Assembly: GCA_933228895.1 (NCBI GenBank)
Contig: OW121851.1
Location: forward strand, 133,595,624-133,659,623
Direction of reading: 5' to 3'
Source of the DNA: Platycnemis pennipes
Taxonomy: Eukaryota > Arthropoda > Insecta > Odonata > Platycnemididae
Length of the DNA: 64,000 nucleotides
Shown: positions 31,801 to 43,424 of the stretch, one piece after another
Layout of the letters: each line of letters starts with the position of its first letter
Numbering within the stretch: position 1 is the first letter of the stretch
Program-made: the position numbers and the translations under genes
The notes under the pieces: model-generated
Told to the model about the DNA's origin: nothing
What the model saw: the letters and a program-made list of their open reading frames with translations, nothing else
Database searches by the model: none

Positions 31801-32180
31801 AGCTAAATCAATAGAGAGCATATAAGATGATATGCTGCATTTCTTTATTATCTCCTTTTCGAAATTTTAGGATTATTGTCTACGTTGTTTTTATCTTCCC
31901 ATCGAATGATGACATTTGCTCTAAGTTTTGTTACTTGAAATTCACTTTCAGCCTGAACCTAAGACATTCTCGTTAATTTATCACCGCAGTTGTAAACAAT
32001 CACCACAATGGAGGTCGATTTCCGAGGGTCTGAGTCATAATGTTGCGCCGCGTAAATTTATAGAGTAGTAAGATGTGCCAGTTCAGTGGTAATCTAACGC
32101 GCAATTTATCAGCGTTTTTGTCACAAAGTTGTCAAAGAATCCCAATCTACATTTAAGTAAAGCCCAGAACTTCTTGTAAT

Positions 32181-32711
32181 GGGGGTGTTTACTCGGAACC
32201 GAAATCGCAATTTTGTGCAGGAAATTGTTAGATGGAAACGAAAAAAGAATTTTAATGAAAAAATTAATCGTCTAACCACAACCATTCACTCATAAATCAA
32301 ATTTAATAAAAGTAAGCAAAAGGTGACGCCCACCGAAAAAGCTGATGTGATAACATTGACGTCAATTTCCTCCCGTCCTTGAATGCTTTTAGGGGAAGGG
32401 AAGGGAGTGGAGGGGGTTCTCGGAAGGTGTGCTCGCACAGATGCTGTCGCAACTGTCCTATTGGCAGAGTCAGCTGCGTCCCCCCCTTTGCGATAAGGCA
32501 AAGTAGCTTCGCGGGCTCAGCTGTAATTGGACGAAGTCGTTATACGTTAGAGGTTGCACGACGCCCACTTTTCCGAAAGGGTTAAAAACATCAGTTTTCG
32601 CCGCTTATAACTCAAGAAATAATTGACGGATCAAAAAAACGGAAAAATACAGGTCTTTTTTTTTACAAACTCTTTCCTATTCCGCAATAAAAAAATATGG
32701 TAAACAACCCC
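32181..32711 (+). mobile_element. MITE-E full-length copy (531 bp)
   Basis: Ends GGGGGTGTTTAC (left) and GTAAACAACCCC (right), a 12-bp TIR with one mismatch. Fragments recur at 12.59, 22.74 and 25.03 kb. No coding potential. Nested in the Tigger-like element. Confidence 0.8.
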
Positions 32712-32885
32712 ATTAAAGACCATCTGACTCAATAACGAGACTGGTGGCGTACATGCAACCGCCCGCAAGTCGGAGGTTTAGATTATTTTAATATAACTTC
32801 ATATCCCTTGTTGTGAACATGAAGGTAAAATGCCTTAATTGCTGACGATATCACGTTTAGCTTAAGAAAAAGTAATATGCTATAC

Positions 32886-33036
32886 CTTGATTACTTTGCG
32901 TGAAAGATGCTGATCGTTTGGAGTCGTCTAGAGAGCATGCCTTTTCTCTTTCGGCAATATCGTGTTTGGATTTAAAGATGCTTGATTACTCTATGCGAAA
33001 GATGCTGATCGCTTGGAGTTGCCGAGAGAGCGTGCC
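32886..33036. repeat. 56-bp direct repeat at 95-bp spacing
   Basis: CTTGATTACT...GCG.GAAAGATGCTGATCG(T/C)TTGGAGT...GAGAGC(A/G)TGCC occurs at 32886-32941 and 32981-33036. Confidence 0.8.
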
Positions 33037-33821
33037 CTCAAACTTACTCCCCTGTCTTTTTCGCGACGCAAAATGATGACTGATTTCATCGGAATGCAAC
33101 GGACTAATGTGGCCTGACATCTCGAGTTTCGAAACGTGATCTTTCATTCCTTTCTTACATTTTGCATCGAAAATGTTGAACAGGAGTGGTACACAAAATT
33201 CTTCACTTATTTTCAGATTGCAGCATTTTCAATTTCTTGAAGGAAATGGAACCTGTAAGCCTCACATTTAGATTTTAATGTCATAGTCCACGTACGCGAA
33301 ATGTTAAAGGCGTTTCACGAAAGAGGTGATGTTTGTCATCAGAGAAGTGTAGGTAAATATTTATTGCCAAACGGTTCATACCAAGGCAATCTTACACCAA
33401 ATTATATTATATATAAGTTAATGATATTTAAAATTGTCATTCATTATGAATTATCACTCAGGAACGGATTAGTGCAGCGTTTTATGAATGATGAGCTAGT
33501 AACTATCGGTAAAAAAATTACATATGAGTAAGAATTATTAGGATAAGTGAAAAAGGTTATCCTAGGGGGGTGATGTAAATAGCTAAGGATCTGTTCCGTT
33601 AATATAGACAATTAATGACAAAAAAGCTTGCTATTCTACGTCGTGTACAGCAAAAATGCTTTAGTTTGGATGTAACGAAATCCCGTTTATAATGAAACGA
33701 AAGGCGGGTCCCCTAAAATTCGTTTTAAGCTAGTTTTACTGTACTTGCACAGCAAAAGTAGTCTACTTTTTGATCAATATCCCATGCTTAACAAGACATG
33801 AAACCGGAAGCATTACTAGTA

Positions 33822-35404
33822 GGCCTATTCTGTAACTTGAGGGCGCTATATTACGCATCCGCTATTTCTCTTCGGAAATTACGCTTTTTCCGATTCTGTA
33901 AATACCGCCGCGCTATGTTACGCCCAATCCAAGGGCGTAACATAGCGCTGTGGCGTAATCTCTCGAGAGTATGAGAAAAGTAGTAGGGCAGATTCCAAGC
34001 GGCCAATAGGAGGCAGCAAGAACAAACAGTTTTAATTAAATCTGTATTATTAGGGTAGAATTTATTGAATTATGCCTCAAGAATTTCTTAAAACTTTAAT
34101 AAAAACTTTATTCTTGATATAGACCCTCAAAAATGAAATATACGCAAAATATTGTTTGCGACCGTGACAAAGTAGAAATAGTTGAATATCGTGAAGCAAA
34201 TATTGACGAAGTTTTTGTTCAGCGGACGACAGAATTCGGGTTATTGTTAATGTTGTTCAATCGTGAGTTAGCGGTGTTGATGTGCTCAATTTTGAATTGT
34301 GAATGGTCTTTTATATTCATTTTCATAGTTTGACAAATTTTTCTGATGATAAATACATTGAAACCCTTCATCATGCAAAGTTTAGTTGTTTACGATGTTA
34401 AAATAATGTGAAGTAGCCCATTGAAACGTTAGTAATTACTCATTGGACGGGGAATATTTTTTTACTGAACCGATGATTGAAATACGTGTTAAATTCCGTT
34501 AATATTTTCATGATAGTATGTGAAAAATTGTATGAAATCCTAGAATGACAGGATGTAGAGGAGGGATTTAAAAAGGGACCTCCTCTGACTTAAAGGATAG
34601 TAGCTGCAACGTTGCTGAACAGCAAGCAGCCAAAATATCTCCTATGAGAAATAGCCCCTTTATTGAGCTAAACAGCACGAAATGATTGTCAGCTGCACAG
34701 CTTATAACGTTATATCTTTATAAGTTTGATTGTCACCATGTCATTTAATTGCCTATTTTATATTTTCCTATTTTACATTTCGCACCAGCTAATTATGCAA
34801 AAATTAATATTGATTCGTTTAACATATGGAGTAGATATAAATACAAAATTTAATTTTTTGTGCATTCTATCCAAATATATGCCACAATGTAAAAGGTTAT
34901 AGCCTATATTAGCAATCAACTCATCTCATATATGTGTTTATAGATGTTCATGATTGCTGAATTTACGGCTTAGCTTTCGTATTATGTTTTGTAGGGTGAA
35001 ATAAAGATAGTTCACATATGTTCGCATATGCGAGTGTATGAAATCGCTTAGATACATGGAAATTTCTTTGGATACCAGGTAAACATCGAATAAGATACGT
35101 TTAACCAAATTAGCGTCCTTTCTGAAGTTGAGGAATCAAATATGAACGCGAATACAATATTTTTAGGTTCATGGCTACAGTAAAATAAACTACAGCATGG
35201 CTTCCAAGTTTAGTAAAGTCATTGATGGGGTCTCTATCTGAGATAACGCGAGCCATAGGCTGGCGTTATTTTTGGTGCTATATAGCGACCCCCAGGGGCC
35301 GCTATTTAGCTTACAGAATCAGGAAAGCGTTATATTCCGCCGATCTCTCCAAAATAACGCCCTACGTCATAATAGCGCCGGCGTAATCTGTTACAGAATA
35401 GCCC
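33822..35404. mobile_element. 1.58-kb TIR element (GGSCTATTCTGTAAC ends)
   Basis: Left GGCCTATTCTGTAACTTGAG and right (reverse complement) GGGCTATTCTGTAACAGATT. TA flanks both ends. Internal palindromes with GCGTAA/TTACGC words occur near both ends, including a perfect hairpin at 33910-33948. A 66-codon frame (34133-34333) is unrecognised. Non-autonomous DNA transposon; superfamily unassigned. Confidence 0.75.
33910..33948. repeat. Perfect 16-bp inverted repeat
   Basis: GCGCTATGTTACGCCC and its exact reverse complement around AATCCAA, in the left subterminal region of the 1.58-kb element. Confidence 0.9.
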
Positions 35405-35699
35405 TATAAGAGCAGAGATTTATTACTTCATGCGAACGACGAGATAAGGTTTTTACCGAACAAGACTGAATAAAGCGTTTTGCTTGTAATGACTTATTTC
35501 GTTTCGTTCTGCGAGCAGTGCAGCCGATTGATTTCTTGGTAATGGATTGGACTCAAGGGAAATGTATGAGCATAGCGAGGCACAGAATGTCATTTCCATT
35601 TCCCAGCTCGTTGAATATCTCTAAAGTAAATAAATGTCCACTCCTTACATTTTACTCGCCATCCGACGAGTTTGGCTTAGAGCCCAAATTAGAGCTTGA

Positions 35700-36015
35700 A
35701 CCCCTCCTATCAAAAGAGATCAGCTAGATTTATTAAAGGCCGTTGTGATAATTGCATTAGTATTACGAGTTTAATATAAGAACTAGGACGGAAATTACTA
35801 TCGGAACGCAACTTGAAAGTTAGGATAAACTTTTTAAGTAAATTCGAAGCCTATCCCACACTGAAGCCCATATATTTCCCATATATGGAACATACATGGG
35901 AAATATATGTCCCATATATAGACTTCAGTGTGGGATTGGTTAAATATGACGTTAAATATATATTAAGAACCGCTGAAAATTATTCTAGGTTAGATCTTCA
36001 GCAAAGCTATCCGTT
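35700..36015 (+). pseudogene. LINE-A RT C-terminus, copy with hairpin insertion
   Basis: SARFIKGRCDNC, ELGRKLLSERNLKVRINFLSKFEA, then, after a ~90-bp inverted-repeat insertion, DVKYILRTAENYSRLDL. These are successive parts of the LINE-A C-terminus. The reading frame happens to stay open through the insertion (78 codons, 35813-36049). Confidence 0.75.
35850..35939. repeat. ~90-bp imperfect inverted repeat inside LINE-A
   Basis: Outer arms CCTATCCCACACTGAAG and CTTCAGTGTGGGATTGG match with one mismatch. Inner CATATATTTCCCAT/ATGGGAAATATATG also pair. It replaces a few bases of the LINE-A coding sequence (after KFEA). Confidence 0.85.
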
Positions 36016-36510
36016 GTTAAAGGCCGTTATGATAATTGTACCAGTATAAAGCGTTTAATACAGCAACTATGATGGATGTAACTATCAGAAAGCAGGTTAA
36101 AATTTAGGTCAAACCTTTTAAGTAAATTGGAAGCTTATTTGTTTATAGATGACTTACTTATAGATTAAAAACCCCTGCGTATTATACTGGGTTCCATCAG
36201 ATGAACAAGATTACAGAGATATATTGTGGTACCGATATATTTAAAATGTCATTTTTCCCGCGAACCATAAGAGAGCCCAATATGCAGCATAGCAAAGGGA
36301 TATGAAATATTGTTAGAGTAGTCTGCAGTGCATGTATTAACAACCAATACACTTATTATTATGTAGATACTAACGATATAGCAGCATGAGACCCTATTAT
36401 CTAGCATTTTTCCATGTAGCTACTGGCCAAGTTACATGATAGTATTGCCTTTTTGGCGATCTTCAACCACTCCCACATATCCTCGTGGTGGCTCGATGGG
36501 TATTACGTAG
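36016..36510 (+). mobile_element. LINE-A 3' end, second copy in tandem
   Basis: Begins again at VVKGRYDNCTSI... and runs through LLSKLEAYLFIDD and the RYI..V end of the ORF. The 3' UTR (GAGCCCAATATGCAGCATAG...) follows, then a decayed hairpin (ACTCCCACATATCCTCGTGGTGG) and GTAGATGTAG tail at 36506. Head-to-tail with the copy at 35700. Confidence 0.75.
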
Positions 36511-36771
36511 ATGTAGTTGTGTCACTGCTTGCACAACTCCTGGCAAAACGCAATCAATTTTAAAGGTAAGCTAAAGAGAAGATGGAGAGGCCCAGGAATA
36601 TAAGAGGAAGTTTTACTACTTAACACTTCTGTCGAAGAGGACCCTGTTAGTTAAATGAAGCAATGCTCAAAGATACAAACTGCAACTGAGATATAAAACC
36701 ATATTTATATCAATAATCGAAGGAAAAGAAGGAGAAACCGAACGCAGTGGATAGAATATGATTCAAGATTC

Positions 36772-37220
36772 ATCTACATTTACACATTTCCCTGCAAGCC
36801 ACCAAAAAGGTGTGTGGCAGGGGGGTGAATCCACACCAAAGATGCATTACGTATCATGCATGGAAATAATTATTAATTATATTCTTGTCTAAACCTCACG
36901 ATTTAAAAAATATAAAAATAGCAAAGCAAGCATGCACCAACATGCTGTTAGTTGGGTTAGCTTAAAGTCCTTATACCAGCATGCAACTGCCTATGCTATC
37001 TATTGATACCCTCGTGTTTATACTACTGGATATATTTACAGCTATTCATATCCCTAATTGTACGAGGAAAGGACATTTTGAATCTGTAGGTTCGGCAATC
37101 AGTTTCTCTAATTTTTTTATTATGGTCCAGTCTACCATAGTAAGTTGGAGTTTGCAAGTATTTTTTAACATCATCAGTGAAATATTGTCTCGTGATCAAG
37201 AAGTGAAAAATCTATAATGT
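36772..37220 (-). mobile_element. LINE-B 3' end
   Basis: Antisense tail and hairpin (CCCTGCAAGCCACC, AAAAA loop, GGTGTGTGGCAGGG) at 36790-36823, the 3' UTR, and the ORF end (antisense of DRFKMS, TACGAGGAAAGGACATTTTG) up to about 37215. Confidence 0.85.
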
Positions 37221-37469
37221 GAACATTGCCCTGTATCTCTCACATACACATAGCGTAGCATTAATCGTGCATGTGGTTGTCAGTGAGACTAGCGTAGATC
37301 GGGAAAGCCGCTTTAAACGGCGTGAAGGATATATTTCGATGCAACTAACATACACTTTCCGTTCACTGCGTTTTAGTTCTCTCAGTTAAGATGAAACCCT
37401 ATTTGTCATAACATTCTTTGATTCCACAAAGGATTTATTAAACGTGTCTCACCACACGGAAATCGCGAC

Positions 37470-37633
37470 GTTCAAATATTATGTAATGGACACAATATCC
37501 TGATTTAGAGCGTTTTTTTTTCAAACAAAGTCAAATCAGCAAGATATTCCTCAGAGAAAAAAATCATTCGCCTTGATCGGGACTCGAACCCGGACCCTTG
37601 ATTTCCGGAACCAGTTGAGCTACCAAGACGTCC
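37470..37633 (-). mobile_element. SINE-2 / tRNA-derived element
   Basis: A 62-nt tRNA-like head (37569-37630, minus) has a 7-bp acceptor-like stem (CGTCTTG/CAAGGCG), A box TAGCTCAACTGG and B box GGTTCGAGTCC. It is too short for a functional tRNA (D- and anticodon-arm bases missing). Downstream TTTTTTTCTCTGAG... resembles the body of the element at 53.8 kb. Confidence 0.7.
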
Positions 37634-37849
37634 TCTTTCTCTGTGGAAATTATAGAGGCTTTAAAGGAACAAAATGTTACCGGACTGCTGGACATATTAT
37701 GTCACAAAGCAGCCGAAACATTAAAAACAGCGCTTATTCAAATACCTTGCCAGTTATGGTTTCGATCACGAAACGGCTGAACCCCTCAAAGTAAGCTTTG
37801 TTTTCTTCTAAAATAAACGTATGTTTCCGTAGAAATATGGAACCTATAC

Positions 37850-39395
37850 AAAGTGAAGAGATGGAAAGGATATCTGGAAGAGTTATACAACGGAAACCAT
37901 CTCAGCACGACATTAATCGAAGACGAAAGCGAAGTCGAAGAGGATGATATGGGAGCATCTATATCAAGATCGGAATTTGACGCAGCAGTAAGGGACCTTC
38001 GCATGAATTGATGATATTCCTGCAGAACAAATTAAAAATGCAGGGAGGAAGTTATTAGCCCATCTTTAGAAAACCATCTGCGAACTGTAATCAACAGGAG
38101 AAATACAACTGGACTTCAAGAAAAACATCATCATTATTATTCCCAAAAAGAACGAGAGCGGAGAAATGCGAAAATTTAAGGACTGTACTCCTTACAGCAC
38201 ATCATCGAAGATACTGACCAGGATCATCTACAGAGGAATAGAACGAAAATCTGAGGAGTTTCTGGATGAAGATCGATTCGGATTCAGGAAAAGTACGAGA
38301 GAAGCAATAGGCTGCTCAGAGAGAAGAGAATGGAGAAAAACAAACCGACCTTCATTGCATTTGTGTATTTAGAAAAGGCTTTTGACAACGTGGATTGGAA
38401 TTCAATGCTTGATATTCTGAAAGGAATTGAAGTGTCCTACAATGATCGAAGAATTATACACAGTTTGTATAAAAAACCAAGTAGCTGTGATATAATCTGG
38501 ACCCAGCTGTGAAGAAGCAAGAATAAAGAAAGGAGTGAGACAAGGCTGTGCACTGTCTCCCGTAATTTTCAATGTTTAAATCGAGAGAGCCATCAACGAA
38601 ATCAAAGAGAAGTCTTCTGGAGTGCACATCCACCGAGAAAAAATTAGCATGATGCGATTTGCAGATGGCATAGCACTCGAAGAAGAGACAGAGAAGGTTC
38701 TAAATAAGACTAATAACCATGGAAATGACAATGGGCAGATACCATCAGAAGATCAATAAGAATAAAACTAAGATATCGTTGTGCAGCAAGAGAGAAGAGA
38801 CCAAAACCAACTAGGGAAGCAAAAACAGGAAGAGGTGAAAGAGTTCTGTTACCTGGGAAGCAGAGTAACCAACGACGGACGAAGCAAGAAAGAAATAGTA
38901 GAATAGCTCAGGCAAAGAGGGCATTCTACCAAAAGAAGAACCTACTTACATCTGAAAATACAAGCGTAGAAGTAAGGAAACAATTCATCAGGACGTACAT
39001 CTGGAGCATGTTTCTTTACGGCAGTGAGGCATGGACGATGACGGCAGCGGAGAAGAAAAGGGTGCATGCATTCGAAATACGGTGCCACAGAAGAGTGATG
39101 AGGATAAAATGGATCGACCGAGTGACAAGCGAAGAAGTCTTAAGAAGAGTGGGAGAAAAGAGAAGCCTGTTGAAAACATCATGAGACACGATGGTCAGAT
39201 GAAGACAATCTTTGAAGGACAGGTTGAAGGGAAGAATGACAAAGGAAGGCCTCGAGTGAGATGTATGCACCAAGTGATGAAGGATGTGTAAGAAAAGAAA
39301 TACGTAAATACGAAGAGATCAGCCGATACAAGAAATCAGTGGAAAGCTGCGTCAACCAACCTGTAGGATTGATGACTAATGATGATGACCGTTCT
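37850..39395 (+). pseudogene. LINE-C, longest copy (RT region to 3' end)
   Basis: RT segments in order across frames: GYLEELYNG..., ISRSEFDAAVRDLR, KILTRIIYRGIERK, DRFGFRKSTREA, then FIAFVYLEKAFDNVDW. Next come KKGVRQGCALSPVIFNV and MMRFADGIAL, where the catalytic FADD is FADG (38658-38669). Then RTYIWSMFLYGSEAWTMTAA, RRVMRIKWIDRVTSEEV, and a decayed HDGQMKTI...EGKN end with a GATGATGA tail. There are at least five frame breaks and no EN domain. Clearly dead; the D-to-G change alone would abolish RT catalysis. Confidence 0.85.
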
Positions 39396-39439
39396 GTGAC
39401 GCCACTATGCGTCTCAGATCTCGTGACGATCGTCGAATA

Positions 39440-39585
39440 TCAGGATTTTTTATAGCATTTTGTAATCTCTGCGGTTCGCATGGAAAATTTTAGCTAATAC
39501 ATTTGTGAGAAGATTTCGTATCAAGTTCATCATTAATACAGGAGAGACGAAGTCCATGAATATTACCCACTGAGTTATTGGCAGC
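39440..39585. repeat. Repeat H, copy 2
   Basis: Aligns with 22270-22415 (see that entry). The shared block is ATCAAGT.CATCATTAATACAGGAGA.AC. Confidence 0.55.
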
Positions 39586-41029
39586 GCTCAAAAATACGCT
39601 TAGAAACATTTCGTTCCATTACTACACGAAAATGAAGTCGGCTTCCACGGGAGGTACTGTCGCTAAAGCTATTCCACGTAAGACCCTGCGGTATGTTTTA
39701 AGTAATCCGGTTTCAGTAGGCAGTAAGGATTTGTCGCTTTCCATCTCAAGGAAATCGAGGTAAGAAGGCTGGTGTCCAAGCATTTTTTAATCCTCACGTC
39801 TTGATTCTGCGATGTTCCGCTCGCTTCTCTTCGAATGTAAAACCCGACAACATGTCGGAGAAGCCGAGAACATGGAGCCAACAAGACAAGGATTCATCAC
39901 AGGAGAACTTCATTCAACCAATATCATTCGTTGCGACACTCACTGATCCAGTTAGCGCACCAGCCGCACCTCCAGAATACCACATTCGAAAATAAATCGA
40001 TTTGTCGATTCCGATATCGATAATTCAATACCGAAAAGACCACCAAAGCAAAGCCCTTTTCACGCCATCAAATTTCCATGCACAAAATCATTCAATATTC
40101 GTCTAACGAGCTTTCTTGAATCAACATTACGTCACAACCGCGGCCATTTGTCTTCAATGCTCTCGAAAGGCTCTCCCATCAAAAATTTTTAATCTTTAAC
40201 GGTTCATATTTTTCTTGAGTTTTTAACGGTCTTGAAGTGTTTCCTTGAAATGGAAACAGGCTTCGGGTGACGACGATACAAAACGCAACTACGACGATAG
40301 AAAACTCGCACGAACCAATAATAATGCCATCGAGGATGTCCGTAATGATATAAATTATGTTTTTAAAAAAACTCTAATGTTATACAACATATTAAACATT
40401 GATATAAAATATAAATTCTTGAGTTCGCGATCCTAAAACTAACCTGTACTAAGTTTCTCGGAGGAACAAACATGTTCCAAACTTTTTTCTAACTTGATAG
40501 TTTATCCGCACAAAAAATCGCGGCTGAAAAGCTATAAAGAGTCCAAACACCTTTCTTTGAAAAGGATGACTTCTAGATCTAAGCTTTAGATACAAATCCA
40601 TGCTTACAATTGGCAAAATTATGTAGACCAATCATCACAAATCCTCGACCACTCCATAAACGCCATCCTGGATGCCGCCGCGAACGGCGTCCCGCAAACA
40701 TTCCTCATTAGTCGCAGCCGCAAAACGATATATTTTCTAATGTTGAGCATAGCGAAATCTTACCTTTTATCCACCGCTGGAGCGACGAGGTCCAAAAAAG
40801 CAGAGGAAACTGTACTCACCTGAAAAGGAAATTCCATAGGTAAGAAACCAGTTTGCTCAAGGAGGGGATAACAATAAATTTTACATCAAAGGAAAGAACC
40901 TGTGAGCGGAAAAGTTGAGAATATAGTGAAGTAAGAATAAAATATAACATAATGGCAGAATTTCAAGGAAAACTAAAAATACGTAGCCTGCTTGGGAAAT
41001 TTGCTTCAACTGATTATGGGTTTAAATGG
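39586..41029. other. Unassigned segment
   Basis: Short frames only. No recognised family. Confidence 0.3.
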
Positions 41030-41600
41030 AATGTTATTAAACCCTTAACCAAATTCCAAGACAAAATTTTCACTGACGACATTAATTTTATTTTGAAAAC
41101 TCCAAATTACCATGGTAAACTGGACCATAATCATAAAATTAGAGAAATTTGATTACCGAGCTGACAGAATGTCCTTCTTTTCTCGTATAATTAGATTTTA
41201 TAGAATCAGGTTTGGAACTTCGTGATACCAAGTTTGAGACGCCAATTCCAGACAGTTGGCTCTTTTATCGCCATGGTAACGAGGTAGCAGAAAAAACAAT
41301 TCTGTTTTCACGGTTCGACACTGGAAATACTCCTTAGCTGTAAATATATTCACTGGTATAAATGCAAGTACACAATGGATAGCATTGCTAGTTGCATGTT
41401 GTTGTTAGGACTTCAATTTAACCCAACTAACATCATGTTTTTGCATTCTTACTTTACTATTTTTTGTTCATTGTGATGTTTAGACTATAAATTAATTACT
41501 AATCCTTTTTATGCATCATATGTAATGCATCTTTGGGGTGAATTCACCCCCTGCCACATTCCTTTGCGGTGGATTGCAGGGTATTGTTGTAGATGTAATT
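41030..41600 (+). mobile_element. LINE-B 3' end with ~140-bp insertion
   Basis: Reads LTKFQDKIFTDDINFILKTP and HNHKIREI (LINE-B C-terminus), then the ORF end. About 140 bp of foreign sequence follows at 41195-41335, then the LINE-B 3' UTR, the hairpin CCCTGCCACATTCCTTTGCGGTGGATTGCAGGG (41549-41581) and the tail. Confidence 0.8.
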
Positions 41601-42164
41601 AAGACGGCAAGTACAATCGAGAGCCAATGAAAGATTTAATCTTCAAATTTTAAGTAAAAACATTATGAACTGCATTCACAATCAAGGCATTGAGCATAGA
41701 TACACGTTATACACCGTCTCCAAATAATACAGTTGTGGGCGACTTGCTTAATATTGTATTCATCGAACGAAAGGAAAGTTTCTCGTAAAAGATATTTGTG
41801 CTAATACCACAGATATAGAGATAACACTGACTAACACTGAGCTAACGTTACTAAGGCGAAAGATTTTCGTGCAGAATGTGCGCACATCCCACTTAACTTT
41901 ATACCATGAACACAACAAGCAGACAACGCCAAGGGCTACCCCTCTCCACGGCTCGAGATGTCGCCACCATATCTCCCATTTATCTTACGAGCCGTCGTGA
42001 CATCATGTGAAGGAGCGCTTAGCATCACATTGAAGCACATCGCCAACCAGCACATCGTAAACCAGTAATTGATCTTCCAACTGAATATGGTGTGGTGCAG
42101 GAACGTCTGTCAAACACAAATTTACGGAGATTTTAACGAAAATATTCGCTATCTCTTCCGAAAT

Positions 42165-42440
42165 GATTGTCATACTGATAGATTCAAAATGGCATTTTCC
42201 CCCGTACATTAAGAGAACAGAATAGGCAGCATAGGAAAGGGATAGATAGGGGAAACACTTTAGAGTAGTCTGTAGTACATGATGCATGTATTAATCCCTT
42301 AAATACTATATACACTAACAATCTAGTTGCATGAGACCCTATAGTTGCTTGTTTGCATGTATAAGTGCTTGCTTGGTGGTCTACACCCCCTGCTACACAC
42401 CCTCGCGGTGGCTAGCAGGGTATCGTGTAGATGCAGATGA
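42165..42440 (+). mobile_element. LINE-A 3' end
   Basis: ATAGATTCAAAATGGCATTTT (ORF end), 3' UTR with TAGAGTAGTCTGTAGT, hairpin with outer stems 42388-42393 and 42415-42420, tail TCGTGTAGATGCAGATGA. 5'-truncated. Confidence 0.85.
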
Positions 42441-42779
42441 AGAAATGAGGAAAAAGTCCTGAAGGAAGAGTCATTTGGACTTCTTTCCCTCGACAAAGAG
42501 GAGACGCACAGGAGTACAGGAGCAAGACACGCTCTACATATTGGCAATGTGTTACGATGTAGAAGAGGGCACTGACTGTTTACCAGAAAGCAAAGAAAAA
42601 AATTAGTGGCATCTCTTCACCTGGACAAGGAAGGCCAAAAATAGCTTGGACGGGAAAACAGGGATCGGGTTGAAAATAAAACTTGGTGCACCGAGAGGTG
42701 GGAGAGGCTGACCGCGTCGATATTTGGACGAATATGCAACTTATGAAACAAAATGCCGAAACACTATGAGACAAATAAT

Positions 42780-43205
42780 ATACTACTCCCTTCCTCCATT
42801 CGAAATAAAGCGGCAAACTTGGGGAATGCCAACGAAAAGGTTGTGATTGTGGACTACAAGAAGACTACCGAAATTTGTGATCGGTCCGCAGGGCTCTTCG
42901 CAGACGAATATCTGCCTTTTCTGGCAGCTTCTCCAGAATTCTATTATCCCGTCTCCAAAGGAGAAGGGATAATACAGATACATAACACATTTTTCGGATG
43001 AAAAATGGATATTTTCATGCACATTCAAGTACAAGGCCAGTTGGAATCTGCTACAAAAATTATTGCGATTTTATAGTTTGGTCCCCCATGGAAATAATTA
43101 CTGAAATAATAGAACAGTATGAAACTTTGTGGGCAAACAACATGAGGGAAAATTTAAAAGAATGTCATTTTAATTTTCTTCTGCTCACAATATATCGGCA
43201 AAAGC
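42780..43205 (+). pseudogene. YqaJ-like nuclease remnant
   Basis: Two frames give AGLFADEYLPFLAASPEFYY, resembling the GLFIDEEYPFLAASPDG segment of eukaryotic YqaJ-type nucleases, then after a break YFHAHS../HIQVQGQL. The conserved end is NYCDFIVWSPMEIITEIIE, matching YYxQxQGQLxxxxxxYCDFxVW in order. The catalytic D-x(n)-E-x-K segment between them is not readable. Such nucleases occur in animal genomes as repeats and within some DNA transposons. Frameshifted; assigned from memory of the family. Confidence 0.5.
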
Positions 43206-43424
43206 AAAATAGATAATTACTCCACACTACTGTTTATATTTTATAGTTATATTTAGATACATACTATTAATATCTTTTCTATATTATCTATTATACTTAT
43301 TTATTTTGACATTTAGCTGTTTTCAAGCGAGTAGTTATTCGCATTTTGTTTAACTTTCTTTTCCGTGATGAATGAAACTCAGTGTAAGAAAATGGGGCAC
43401 ATCATATGCAATAGCTAAAAAAGG

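Larger units (their letters stand above)
29907..33741 (-). mobile_element. pogo/Tigger-like DNA transposon with nested insertions
   Basis: Left end CAGTAAAACTCGTTTATAAC and right end complementary (AAGCTAGTTTTACTG). TA is on both sides (29905-29906 and 33742-33743). These termini and the TA target are typical of pogo/Tigger (Tc1/mariner superfamily). Transposase remnants lie on the minus strand at 31310-31800. A hAT-like element (30427-31244) and MITE-E (32181-32711) lie inside. About 2.5 kb is original element; it is non-functional. Confidence 0.75.

Noticed and set aside
34330..34360. CTGATGA...GAAAC as a hammerhead
   Set aside because: No pairable stem II between the core boxes and no stem III; chance match.
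37569..37630. Functional tRNA gene
   Set aside because: Only 62 nt; the D-arm partner strand and a proper anticodon arm are missing. Treated as a SINE head.
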